From Kitasatospora aureofaciens (GTDB lineage: Bacteria > Actinomycetota > Actinomycetes > Streptomycetales > Streptomycetaceae): 64,000 nt of DNA. A model generated the notes under the pieces. It did not search any database. It had not been told where the DNA came from and saw nothing but the letters and a program-made list of their open reading frames with translations. Each line of letters opens with the position of its first letter. The stretch's first letter is position 1. The DNA lies in the NCBI GenBank assembly GCA_000720845.1, contig JODU01000007.1, forward strand, positions 124,001 through 188,000, written 5' to 3'. Below are positions 31,338-39,536 of the stretch, in pieces. Made by a program: the position numbers and the translations under genes.

Positions 31338-32990
31338 TCACATACGGCCGCCACGCCTGGAGTTGGAGCTCGCCCCTTCCGCTGTCGCCGGCAGTTCCAG
31401 ATGATCGCCCCGGAATCGCCTCCGGAGCGCGCGATCGTGGGTGACCAGCACGACCGCCCCGGTGAACCCGGACAGGGCCTCCTCCAGCTCCTCGACCAGC
31501 GCCGGCGACAGGTGGTTCGTCGGCTCGTCGAGGAGCAGGAGGTCGGCCGGTTCCGAGACCAGCCGGGCCAGGTCCACACGGCGGCGTTGGCCGTACGACA
31601 ACTCACCCATGCGCAAGCCGAGTTCCGCCGGGCGGAAGAGGCCGAGGGCAAGCAGGCCGTCGGCGTGTTCGTCGGCGGCACCCACGCGGCCCAGCCCGTA
31701 TGCCTCGGCCACCGTCAGGTCCGGCGGCCACGGCGTCTCCTCCTGGCGCAGATGCCCCACTCGGCCCGGCACCCGCACCGAGCCCTCGTCCGGCCTCAGT
31801 TCACCGGCGAGCAGCTTCAGCAGCGTCGTCTTGCCGGCACCGTTGCGGCCGGTGACGAGAAGCCGGCCGCGACGGCCGAGGGTGAGGGAGCCCAGGTGCA
31901 GGCGGTCACCCAGGCGCACGTCCGACAGCCGTACGGCGGGAAGCTCCGCGAGGGCGTCCCCGGCGGCGGACATGTGCGGCGTGAAGACCAGCGGGTCGGG
32001 CGGCGGTGCCACCGGGTTCTCGGTCAGCCGCTCGACCCGCTCCCGGGCGTTGCGGACTCGGGCCATGGCGCCGTGTGCCCGGCCACGGGCCCGGAATCCG
32101 CCGTGGCCGAAGTTGGCCAGCGATGCCTTGCGCGGGATCGCGTCGAGGCGGGCGGCGTGACCGGTGGCCAGCCCGTCGTTGCGAGCCAGCTCGGACCGCC
32201 ACTCCTCGTACTCCTGGAGACGGCGTCGGCGCTCCGCCGCCTTGGCCGTTCGGAAACCGGTGTAGCCGTCGCCGTAACGGGTCGCCCTTCCCGCCTCCAC
32301 TTCAAGAACCGTGGTGGTCAGACGTTCGAGGAAGAGGCGGTCGTGGGTGACGACGAGCACCGTTCCGCGGTGCGCCCGCAGCTGTGCCTCCAGCCATTCC
32401 ACGGCCTGATCGTCCAGGTCGTTCGTCGGCTCGTCCAGAAGCAGGACTTCCGGGCGGCCGGCGAGGACACCGGCCAGGGCGAGGCGGGAGCGCTCCCCTC
32501 CGGACAGGGTGCCGAGCCGGCGTTCGCGGCTGAGCGCCGGCAGGCCGAGGCGGTGCAGCGCGATGTCCACCCGGCGGTCGGCGTCGTAGCCGCCCCGGGC
32601 CTCGTAGCGCCCGAGGAGCACGGCGTACGCGGCGAGCGCCGCCGGATCCTCACCGCCGCCGAGGGCCTGCTCGGCCCGGCGCAGTTCCGCCTCCAGTGCG
32701 CGCAGGTCCGCGAGGGCCAGGTTGACGGCGTCCTGGACGGTGGCGGTCGGGGGGAGCGGGAGGGTCTGCGGCAGATGGCCGACCCCGCCGGAGGCGGTCA
32801 CGGTCACGTCGCCGCTCTCCGGGCGCTCCTGACCTGCGATGACCCTGAGGAGGGTGGACTTGCCGGCGCCGTTGTCACCGATGAGCCCCGCCTTCTCGCC
32901 CGGCTTGAGCGCGAAGGAGATCCGGTCCAGAACGGTGCGGCCCGGGTAGCGCTTGGTGACCTGGCAAAGGGTGAGTTGTGAGGTGTGCAA
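31338..32990 (-). CDS. ABC-F family ATPase (ribosome-associated, resistance-type)
   Basis: A 550-residue protein with two ATPase domains on one chain and no membrane part, hence ABC-F, which act on ribosomes and often protect against antibiotics. First domain: Walker A GDNGAGKST (about 37-45), LSGGERSRLALA and LLLDEPTNDLD. Second domain: Walker A GRNGAGKTT, LSYGQRRRVDLARL and LLLDEPTNHLS. The linker between them (about 240-320) holds ERRRRLQEYEEWRSELARNDG. The start is TTG 32990 with AGGAGGGA 9 bp upstream. Upstream lies 370 bp without a gene, where attenuator leaders are often found in this class. Which drug, if any, is unknown. Confidence 0.86.
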   Translation of the reverse strand: MHTSQLTLCQVTKRYPGRTVLDRISFALKPGEKAGLIGDNGAGKSTLLRVIAGQERPESGDVTVTASGGVGHLPQTLPLPPTATVQDAVNLALADLRALEAELRRAEQALGGGEDPAALAAYAVLLGRYEARGGYDADRRVDIALHRLGLPALSRERRLGTLSGGERSRLALAGVLAGRPEVLLLDEPTNDLDDQAVEWLEAQLRAHRGTVLVVTHDRLFLERLTTTVLEVEAGRATRYGDGYTGFRTAKAAERRRRLQEYEEWRSELARNDGLATGHAARLDAIPRKASLANFGHGGFRARGRAHGAMARVRNARERVERLTENPVAPPPDPLVFTPHMSAAGDALAELPAVRLSDVRLGDRLHLGSLTLGRRGRLLVTGRNGAGKTTLLKLLAGELRPDEGSVRVPGRVGHLRQEETPWPPDLTVAEAYGLGRVGAADEHADGLLALGLFRPAELGLRMGELSYGQRRRVDLARLVSEPADLLLLDEPTNHLSPALVEELEEALSGFTGAVVLVTHDRALRRRFRGDHLELPATAEGASSNSRRGGRM

Positions 32991-33363
32991 GATCGGGTCC
33001 CTCCTGGCCGCACGCGTTTCGGCGCGGGCCGGATCGGGGTGGATGGCTGCACGGCGAGGCGCGACGACGGCGGAGCGGTGCTCTACGCGGTCGGCGCCGG
33101 TGATCTCACAGGGAGCCCATGCGAAGGACGGTACGCCACCACAGGCCGATGGGCAAGACGATACGTCTCGACTTGCTCCCGGGTCCTCGGCCGCGACGAG
33201 GACCGCGTTCCCGAGTCGGCGGCCCTGGCCGCCGGGCCGGCGCACCTCCTGTGCGGCCCGGCCAACTCCCCCACCACCGTGCCGAGTCCGCGAAAGCGCC
33301 ACCCGGTGATCGGTGGCCCCCTAGGCTGCTGCCCCACACGGATGCCGGCCGGAGGGGGACGTT
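32991..33363. other. Long gene-free leader between the ABC-F and CorA-like genes
   Basis: 373 bp. Both flanking genes start at its ends, so it holds both promoters. One hairpin stands out at 33231-33262: stems of 4 and 8 bp with a bulge, and a loop which on the minus strand reads AGGAGGTG, a perfect ribosome site. It is in the ABC-F direction but no start codon follows at good distance. The minus-strand frame is open through most of the gap, but its composition does not look coding. I see no clear leader peptide. Confidence 0.35.
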
Positions 33364-34743
33364 GTGCCACGGTCCGACGCAGCGGTCAGGAATCGCACCC
33401 GCCTGCTGTTGATGTACAACCTCACGCCGCAGGTGCAGGTGCCCGACGACATGCTGCGACCGCTGTCGGAGGCGTTCGGTCTCGGCCGGTTCACCGCCCA
33501 CGTCGAGGCCGCCGAACTGCTGCTGCCCCGGCTGGTGCTGCACGAGCGCGTCCTCGAGATCGCGCTGCCGACGAGCGCGGTCCGGGTCGAGGCTGCGGCC
33601 ATCACCCTGGCCGTCACGCCTCGCCGGGACCCACTGCTCTTCGTGGACGTCGAGATCGCGGACGACGCCACCGGTTCGGACGCGATCGCCGAGGCCCTCT
33701 ACGCCACCTGGCAGAACCGATCCGCCACACGCGTCGAGGGCGTGCCGCTGACCGAGTGGCTCGACGCCCGCCTGCGCGCGTACGGCATCCCGGACCGGCC
33801 CGCCGACCGGACGCCGCTCGAGTTCGGGCGGAACGTCCACCAGAGCGTGTTCCCCGGAGCGGCCCTGGCCCGGGCACTGTTGGCCGAGCATGTACCCGGC
33901 GACACGGTCGGCCAGGATGTGGTGACCATCGTGCTGCGCGGCACGCTGGACAGCGACACCGGCGCCACCCTGGGCATCCGGCGGCCCGAGACGCTGAACA
34001 ACGCCGGCCAGACCATGGTCGCGCACGGCAGAGGCGTGTCGCTGATCGTCGGTTACGCGCCGCCGGTGGAGAACGCGTTCGGGCTGGCCGCCGCCGGCAT
34101 CCTCACCGCGGTCGCGGCCGTGCACCGCATCCGGCGGCAGGCGTTCGAGGCGCTGGAGCTGGACCGGGCGGCGGCGGTCGAGACGACGGACGACGCCCGT
34201 GCCCTGGTCGCGCAGCTCTCGCGCCGGCTCAACGATCTCCAGCTGGACCTGAGTTTCAGCGTCGAGGCGTACGCCGACACGATCCTCATACCGGAGTTGC
34301 TGGTCGAGAGCTTCCACTCGTCCCTGCGCGACGTCTCGTCACTGGCGGACGCGCTCGCCAACACCTCCCGCATCGTCGAGCGCGTGAACGCCGTGCTCGC
34401 GACGCGCCGCGTCGACCTGGAGACGGCGGCCCAGCAGTACGCCGAGGACCGGGACCGCGTGCTGGCCGCGGTGATCGCCGTCGGCTCGCTCATCGCGCTC
34501 CCGCCCGCGTTGCTGCTGGCGTACTTCGGCGTCAACAGCAGCGATGTCGACCCGAGCCGGTCGATCCTGGACATCCGCCACTACGGCGTCGCCTACGCGA
34601 TCGCGTGGTTGCCGTTCCTGCTGCTGATCGCGGTCGGCCTGGTGGCACGCCGTCGAACATCGCTGCGTCTGTCCGCCCCGGACGCCGCCACCCCCGAGCG
34701 GCGAGCCCGGCGTTCACGGCGTGGCGCTCCACGGCGTCCGTGA
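33364..34743 (+). CDS. CorA/ZntB-like membrane protein
   Basis: A 459-residue protein with a large N-terminal cytoplasmic region (about 360 residues, all alpha/beta and long helices, e.g. DARALVAQLSRRLNDLQLDL and ERVNAVLATRRVDLETAAQQYAEDRD) and two terminal membrane helices at about 366-388 and 408-428. After the first helix comes YFGVN (387-391), where CorA channels have YGMN; GVN variants occur in ZntB-type proteins. The order of long helix, TM1, GxN loop and TM2 matches the CorA fold, so a divalent-metal or related channel is likely. GGAGGGGGAC precedes GTG 33364. Overall family similarity is a judgement; the loop motif is what I see. Confidence 0.6.
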   Translation: MPRSDAAVRNRTRLLLMYNLTPQVQVPDDMLRPLSEAFGLGRFTAHVEAAELLLPRLVLHERVLEIALPTSAVRVEAAAITLAVTPRRDPLLFVDVEIADDATGSDAIAEALYATWQNRSATRVEGVPLTEWLDARLRAYGIPDRPADRTPLEFGRNVHQSVFPGAALARALLAEHVPGDTVGQDVVTIVLRGTLDSDTGATLGIRRPETLNNAGQTMVAHGRGVSLIVGYAPPVENAFGLAAAGILTAVAAVHRIRRQAFEALELDRAAAVETTDDARALVAQLSRRLNDLQLDLSFSVEAYADTILIPELLVESFHSSLRDVSSLADALANTSRIVERVNAVLATRRVDLETAAQQYAEDRDRVLAAVIAVGSLIALPPALLLAYFGVNSSDVDPSRSILDIRHYGVAYAIAWLPFLLLIAVGLVARRRTSLRLSAPDAATPERRARRSRRGAPRRP

Positions 34744-34926
34744 CGAAATCCGGTGAACCCGCGGAGATCAACTGATCGGCGCAGCAGTAAATCGTTTCGC
34801 CGGGTGAACGGGGCTCCCGGCGATCACAACGGCGGCCCCGAGCTGTGAGTCTGGGCGACGCATCGGCAACGGATCGGCAGACACCGGCAGTCCCGGCTGG
34901 CGATCCCCTCATGTTTGGAGCCCTCC

Positions 34927-35214
34927 TTGTCACTTCGTCGTATCGTGACCAGCACCCTCGCCTCCTTCGCTCTGGCACTCGCCTCCGCCGGTGCCGTCAC
35001 CCTGACCGCGGGTCCGGCCGCGGCGAACCCCTGCGGCTTCTACGAGACCGCCTCCGACGCCTACTACAACCACTGCACCTCGGACGGCTCGCACATCGTC
35101 ATCGAGATCGACGACTGGGGGCCCAACAGCGAACGGTGTGTGGTGCCCGGCGTGACCTGGATCGGCTCCAGCTCCGACATCGACGGCGCCTGGTACACCG
35201 GCCGCACCTGCTGA
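34927..35214 (+). CDS. Small secreted cysteine-containing protein
   Basis: A 95-residue protein with a signal peptide at residues 1-30 or so (RRIVTSTLASFALALASAGAV) and a mature part of about 62 residues starting NPCGFYET. Four cysteines (PCGF, YNHC, ERCV and GRTC) suggest two disulfide bonds. The pattern NPCGFY...AYYNHC is shared by a family of small secreted Streptomyces proteins of unknown function (DUF6355-like by memory). TTG 34927 was chosen because GGAG lies 6 bp before it; TTG 34915 is the longer option. A strong palindrome follows at 35238. Confidence 0.7.
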   Translation: MSLRRIVTSTLASFALALASAGAVTLTAGPAAANPCGFYETASDAYYNHCTSDGSHIVIEIDDWGPNSERCVVPGVTWIGSSSDIDGAWYTGRTC

Positions 35215-35237
35215 GCCGAACAGCGAGAGGGCCAGGC

Positions 35238-35277
35238 CCGGACAGTTCGGTCCTCCCGGGAGGACCGAACTGTCCGG
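35238..35277. terminator. 40-bp perfect palindrome between small secreted gene and VOC gene
   Basis: The left arm runs 35238-35257 (starting CCGGACAGTTCGG) and the right arm 35258-35277; all 20 base pairs match with no spacer. As RNA it forms a hairpin of about 18 pairs after a tetraloop opens. It lies 23 bp after the stop of the secreted-protein gene and 26 bp before the VOC start, so termination of the first gene is the plainest role. An operator or recombination site is the alternative. Confidence 0.7.
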
Positions 35278-35303
35278 CCGGCCGTGCGGCTAAGGTGTGC
35301 GGG

Positions 35304-36041
35304 ATGACGTTGGAACTCGTACAGGTGAACTTCAAGGCCCGGGACGACTCGGCGCTCGGCAGGTTCTGGGCGGAGGCGCTCGGCTGGAGCATGTCGAGCG
35401 AAGGGCCGGGCGTCACCAACCTGGAACCCGAGGGCTTCGACTGGCCGGACCCGTCGGCCGTCTGCATCGATCTCGTCCGCGTCCCGGACCCGGAGACGGT
35501 CAGGTACCGAGTGCACCTCGAACTCGCCACCGCCTCCGACGCCCATCAGGCCGAGCTGGTCACCCGCCTGGAGGGACTCGGGGCGACGCGCGTCGACGTG
35601 GGCCGGGGCGAGACGCCGTGGAAGGTGATGGCCGACCCGGAGGGCAACACCTTCAGCGTCCTGGAGCCCCGCGAGCTGTACCGGGACACGGGGCCGATCG
35701 CCGCCGTGGTCGTCGACTGCGCCGCCCCACGGGACATGGCCCGGTTCTGGGGCGAGGCGATCGACTGGACCGTCCACCAACTGACGGACGACCGTGCTCT
35801 GCTGCGCTCCGCCAAGGGTGTGGGACCGTACCTGGAGTTCCGCCGTACGTCCGAGGACGAGATCGTGTGGAACCGCGTCCATCTCGACGTGATGTCCGAC
35901 CCGGTCGAGGACCAGGCGAAGGAGGTCACCCGGCTCGAAGGTCTCGGCGCGACACGGACGGACGTGGGTCAGGGCGACGTGTCCTGGGTCGTCCTGAGCG
36001 ACCCCGCGGGCAACGACTTCTGCGTACTCGGCCGGGGCTGA
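35304..36041 (+). CDS. VOC family protein with two domains
   Basis: A 245-residue protein with two tandem VOC domains of about 115 residues each. Domain 1 begins LELVQVNFKARDDSALGRFWAEALGW and ends ADPEGNTFSVLEP; domain 2 begins IAAVVVDCAAPRDMARFWGEAIDW and ends SDPAGNDFCVLG. Each carries the paired half-motifs VTRLEGLGATRxDVG. Such double-domain proteins make one metal-binding cup and include drug-binding proteins and lyases. The GEG-like and D-P-x-G-N-x-F/F motifs are conserved, so the fold is firm. Substrate unknown. Confidence 0.85.
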   Translation: MTLELVQVNFKARDDSALGRFWAEALGWSMSSEGPGVTNLEPEGFDWPDPSAVCIDLVRVPDPETVRYRVHLELATASDAHQAELVTRLEGLGATRVDVGRGETPWKVMADPEGNTFSVLEPRELYRDTGPIAAVVVDCAAPRDMARFWGEAIDWTVHQLTDDRALLRSAKGVGPYLEFRRTSEDEIVWNRVHLDVMSDPVEDQAKEVTRLEGLGATRTDVGQGDVSWVVLSDPAGNDFCVLGRG

Positions 36042-36047
36042 CGAGGC

Positions 36048-36080
36048 GCTCGGCACTCGGCACTCAGCACTCAGCACTCG
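36048..36080. repeat. Heptamer repeat after the VOC gene
   Basis: About four and a half tandem copies of a 7-bp unit, CTCGGCA changing to CTCAGCA (36048-36080). It sits directly between the VOC stop and a terminator hairpin. Short tandem repeats like this vary by slippage. No function is evident. Confidence 0.5.
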
Positions 36081-36090
36081 ATCCTGTGAC

Positions 36091-36115
36091 GGAGGGCCCG
36101 TTGACCGGGCCCTCC
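36091..36115. terminator. Bidirectional terminator hairpin
   Basis: GGAGGGCCCG (36091-36100) pairs with CGGGCCCTCC (36106-36115), 10-bp stem and 5-nt loop, between the convergent VOC gene and the phytase-like gene. Position and strength fit shared termination. Confidence 0.65.
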
Positions 36116-36126
36116 CCGTCCTGGTG

Positions 36127-38472
36127 TCAGTGGCGGTGGCCGAAGACCCGGCGCTCTGCGCCGAGATCCAGGAAGACGGTCTCCCCGGTCGCGTCGTCCA
36201 TACCGTCGTTGTCGGTGACGGCGTAGACGTGGCCGTCACCGCCCACCGTCAGCCCTTCGAGCTTCTCCTGTGTCCAGCCGTTCGTGGCTCGCAGGTCGGG
36301 CAGCACATCGTGGGCGAGCCTCTTCGGCAGGACCCGCAGGGCTCCCGAGGGGGCCGCCGACGTCGGCAGGTCCACGGTGTAGATCCGCTTGACCTCGGCG
36401 GCCGGGCCGTTGAGCTTGTCGCGCTCGATGACCGCGAGCCGGTCGCCGACCACGGTGATCTCGGAGAGCCCCAGCCAGTCGCCGGGCGTGCCGGTGGATT
36501 CGAGCCGGTAGCCGTACCAGCTCCAGGTACCCGCGCTCACGTCGTAGCGTCCGAGCCGTGCGACGCCCGCCGGATCGCCCGCGACCTCGCGCTGGAGGGC
36601 GGCCCAGAGGATCTCGTGGCCACGCCGGTCCGTGGTGGCGGTGACGCCCTCGAAGCCCTGCTTGCCGAGACCCGCGGCGACGTCCGCCGGGAGCGGGACG
36701 ACCTGCCGGGTCACGCCCCGCGCGTCGAGCCGGACGAGCTTGTTGTCCGCGCCCTTCCCGCCCTCGACGGCGAGCCAGAAGCCGCCCTGCGGCCGGGCGT
36801 GGATGCCCTCGGCGTCATAGCCGACGGGCCGCCCGTCGGCGTCCTTGACTGTCAGTTCCCGGGTGATGACGGCAGGGCGGCGGGCCGTGTCCACGGTGAG
36901 CACGCGGGTGGTGGAGTAGGCGGCGTCGGTGACCGTGTAGAGCTGGTGCGGCCTGCCGGGCACCGCGGACAGCGCGCCCAGCGCTCCCCAGCCGATGGGG
37001 GCCCCGTGGGCGTCGTCGGCCGAGACGATGCCGGGGACCGACGGGGTGTGGCCGGTGCCCCGGCCCAGGCGGAACAGGCTCACCGACGCGCGCACGCCCG
37101 CCTCGGCGTCGTCCTCCTCGCTGGAGACCGCGAGCAGTCCGCGCGAGGGGATCGGCAGCAGGCCCTCGGGGCCGTTGGTGGCGGGCAGCAGCTGGCGGAA
37201 GACCGGCCGGGTGGGCCGGCTGACGTCGTAGACCGCGACGAAGTTGCCGCGCTCCGAGCCGACGAAGGCGTAGGGCACACCGGCGTACTCGGCGATCGCG
37301 ACGCCCTCCGGCTCGGCGCCCTTCTTCCCCGCACGGCCCTCGTCGTGCAGGCCGTGGCGTACGGCGAGCCGTTCGAAGCCGTTGCCCGCGTCCCAGGCCG
37401 GCTCGCCGGTGCGGCTGTCGAACACGGACCAGCCGCGGGTTCCGCCGCGCCAGTCGCCCTCGTTGGCGGTGGCCAGGTAGCGGTCGTCGATCCAGCCGAC
37501 GGCGTCGGGCTCGCGCGGAACGTCCCCGAGGGAGCCGGTCTGGTCGATCCTGCCGTCGTCGACGGTGTCGATGCCGCGCACGGAGGCCGTGCCGGCGCTG
37601 AAGGCCTTGGTGATCCGGCCGGTCGGCAGGTCGACGAGGACGACGCCGTTGTTCTCCTGGAGCGTCACGGCGAGCTGGTTGCGGCCGTTGACGGAGACGT
37701 ACTCCGGCTCCGGGTCCGTGGGTTCGGTGATCCCGGCCTCGGCCAACACCGGGAGCGCCCGGCCGTCGGCGCGGGTCAGCGGAACCGCCCGGGTCCGCCA
37801 GTGCGCGGGCGTGGCGCCCCGGCCCAGGTCGAGGATCTGCACGAAGCCGGCCGGTGCCTGCGGCAGGTCGCCCTTGCCGCGGCCGGGTGGTGTCGCGTCC
37901 TCGTCCCGCTCGTTCTCGATCGCGACGGCGGCGTACTGCTTGTCCTTGCCTAGGGCGATGGAGTCGGGCTGCCCGCCGAGGTCGAAGCTCGCCACCCGCT
38001 CGCGGTCGCGCAGGGAGACGACGTCGAGCCGCCCGGAGGGCTGGGCGTGGCTCGCGCTGGTGTTGACGACCACCAGGACGTACTGGCCGGCCACGGTCAC
38101 CGAGGTCGGCTCGTCCTCGGCGTCGCCGAGCCGGGCCAGTGACAGGGTGCCGAGGCCGCGCGGGTGACCGGGGTCGGTGATGTCCAGGAAGCCGATCCGC
38201 CGGGCCACCGCGTCGGTGTGGACGAGGGTGCGGCCGTCCTCGCTGACCGCAGAGATCTCCGCGACGGTCCCCGCCGCCGCGTCGTCACCGGACGGACGGT
38301 TCTGGAAGACCGGGTAGGTGGCCGTCCGCTCGAACAGACCCGGCCGCGGCTGCCGGTGCTGCTGCCCGGGGTGCGGCTGCTCCGCCCGCGTGGCTCCCGC
38401 GGTCGCCAGGGTGCCGGCTGCCACGACCAGGGCGGCCAGTGCGGCGCGGGTTCTCTTGCTCTTCGGGGGCAT
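36127..38472 (-). CDS. Secreted phytase-like / beta-propeller protein
   Basis: A 781-residue secreted protein. Signal peptide at residues 1-30 (RAALAALVVAAGTLATAGAT). Residues 60-400 contain repeated propeller-type motifs (SVTVAGQYVLVVVNTSA, PDSIALGKDKQYAAVAIENERDED, FVGSERGNFVAVYDVSRP). The C-terminal region (about 470-775) has the 'esterase-like activity of phytase' layout: YDAEGIHARPQGGFWLAVEGG, GFEGVTATTDRRGHEILWAALQRE and EKLEGLTVGGDGHVYAVTDNDG. Such proteins may release phosphate or hydrolyse esters at the surface. GGAGGAAAG precedes ATG 38472. No metal site was identified with certainty. Confidence 0.82.
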   Translation of the reverse strand: MPPKSKRTRAALAALVVAAGTLATAGATRAEQPHPGQQHRQPRPGLFERTATYPVFQNRPSGDDAAAGTVAEISAVSEDGRTLVHTDAVARRIGFLDITDPGHPRGLGTLSLARLGDAEDEPTSVTVAGQYVLVVVNTSASHAQPSGRLDVVSLRDRERVASFDLGGQPDSIALGKDKQYAAVAIENERDEDATPPGRGKGDLPQAPAGFVQILDLGRGATPAHWRTRAVPLTRADGRALPVLAEAGITEPTDPEPEYVSVNGRNQLAVTLQENNGVVLVDLPTGRITKAFSAGTASVRGIDTVDDGRIDQTGSLGDVPREPDAVGWIDDRYLATANEGDWRGGTRGWSVFDSRTGEPAWDAGNGFERLAVRHGLHDEGRAGKKGAEPEGVAIAEYAGVPYAFVGSERGNFVAVYDVSRPTRPVFRQLLPATNGPEGLLPIPSRGLLAVSSEEDDAEAGVRASVSLFRLGRGTGHTPSVPGIVSADDAHGAPIGWGALGALSAVPGRPHQLYTVTDAAYSTTRVLTVDTARRPAVITRELTVKDADGRPVGYDAEGIHARPQGGFWLAVEGGKGADNKLVRLDARGVTRQVVPLPADVAAGLGKQGFEGVTATTDRRGHEILWAALQREVAGDPAGVARLGRYDVSAGTWSWYGYRLESTGTPGDWLGLSEITVVGDRLAVIERDKLNGPAAEVKRIYTVDLPTSAAPSGALRVLPKRLAHDVLPDLRATNGWTQEKLEGLTVGGDGHVYAVTDNDGMDDATGETVFLDLGAERRVFGHRH

Positions 38473-38669
38473 CTTTCCTCCGGTCCGGTCCACTCGGTCG
38501 CCGCACCCTTTCAGCCGGGGGCGAGTGCTCAGGGGACAGCGGGCGAACGGCGGGCGAAGCCCAGGTGACCGAGGGCCGGGGCCGTACGGTCCGGAACGCG
38601 CCGCGATCCGGTCCGCGCCGCCGGGACCGACCTGCGCTCGACGGCTGCGTGGTGGGTGGCCGGGCGATA

Positions 38670-38684
38670 CCGTACGTCGTACGG
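38670..38684. promoter_or_regulatory. Palindrome in the divergent phytase-like/lipoprotein region
   Basis: CCGTACG-t-CGTACGG, 15 bp, exact. A shorter CCGTACGG copy lies at 38582. The 273-bp gap holds the two divergent promoters; the palindrome could be an operator for either gene. No regulator is adjacent, so the partner is unknown. Confidence 0.4.
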
Positions 38685-38745
38685 AGCTGACACCGCGCTC
38701 GGCGTTCCGACTCGCTGAACCCAGACGTCAAGGAAGGACGGGCGC

Positions 38746-39483
38746 GTGCGCCGAATACTCCTGCTCGCACCGGTGTTGCTGTTCACCGCCGTCGGCTGCG
38801 GAGCGGCCCAGTCCTCCCGGGACGAGGCGACCGATGCCGCGCGGGACGCCGCCAGGGAGGTGGGCGAGCAGCTGTACGGCCCGCGCCCCCGCACGGCGGA
38901 GGAGGTCGGGCGGGCCGCCTCGCAGCTCGACGGGGTGGAGGTGATGCGGGTGCGGGGCACCTCCACCCACGACGGGGACGGCGTCGACGTGGTCGTCCGC
39001 ACGTCCGGCTCCGCGTACAACAAGTGGTTCGACCTCGACGAGATCACCGTGCGGCGCTGCTTCACGGTACGGGTGTCCCCCGAGTCGCGGTGGCGCGAGG
39101 TCCCTCGCGACGTGGACTGCCCGGACGGCCCCGCGCTGGCCTTCGCCCCACCGCCCGAGCCGCCCCGGCTGCCCGACGCGGAGCTCCGGGCGAAACTCCC
39201 CCGGGTCCCGCAGGGCGGCCGGGTGGACGAGGCCGAGGTTCGCCGTACCCTCGCCGCGCTCGACATCGACCCGCGGATCCGTACGGAAGTGCAGGCGCAC
39301 GGCGGCCGGGTCGGCGTCCTCCTCTCGGTCAAGGGCAACCACTTCGACCCGCAGGACTGTCTGCTCGCCCGCGTCGCCCCCGGCGCCACCGAGGTGTGGA
39401 TGCCGCCCCGCATCCAGCGGATGCCCGGGGAGGGCGGCTGCACCGTCGCCAACGCACTGGACCCGGCTCCGCCACCGCACTGA
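38746..39483 (+). CDS. Lipoprotein, unknown function
   Basis: A 245-residue secreted protein with a lipobox: signal RRILLLAPVLLFTAVGC, so Cys18 would be lipid-modified. The mature part begins with a helical segment (DEATDAARDAAREVGEQLYG), then a strand-rich domain with VDVVVRTSGSAYNKWFDLDEI, and a C-terminal region with a cysteine in EGGCTVAN that matches others of its kind in Streptomyces. A third cysteine pair is RRCFTVRV and VDCPDGP. GTG 38746 has AAGGAAGG upstream. No family is named with confidence. Confidence 0.72.
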   Translation: MRRILLLAPVLLFTAVGCGAAQSSRDEATDAARDAAREVGEQLYGPRPRTAEEVGRAASQLDGVEVMRVRGTSTHDGDGVDVVVRTSGSAYNKWFDLDEITVRRCFTVRVSPESRWREVPRDVDCPDGPALAFAPPPEPPRLPDAELRAKLPRVPQGGRVDEAEVRRTLAALDIDPRIRTEVQAHGGRVGVLLSVKGNHFDPQDCLLARVAPGATEVWMPPRIQRMPGEGGCTVANALDPAPPPH

Positions 39484-39536
39484 GCGGAAACCGGTGGCGC
39501 GGTCGTCCGGAGCCGTGACGGGAAACGTGACACCGC

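Noticed and set aside
33106..33158. Leader peptide before the ABC-F gene reading WWRTVLRMGSL
   Set aside because: The only in-frame starts lack a suitable ribosome site and there is no attenuator stem directly after it.
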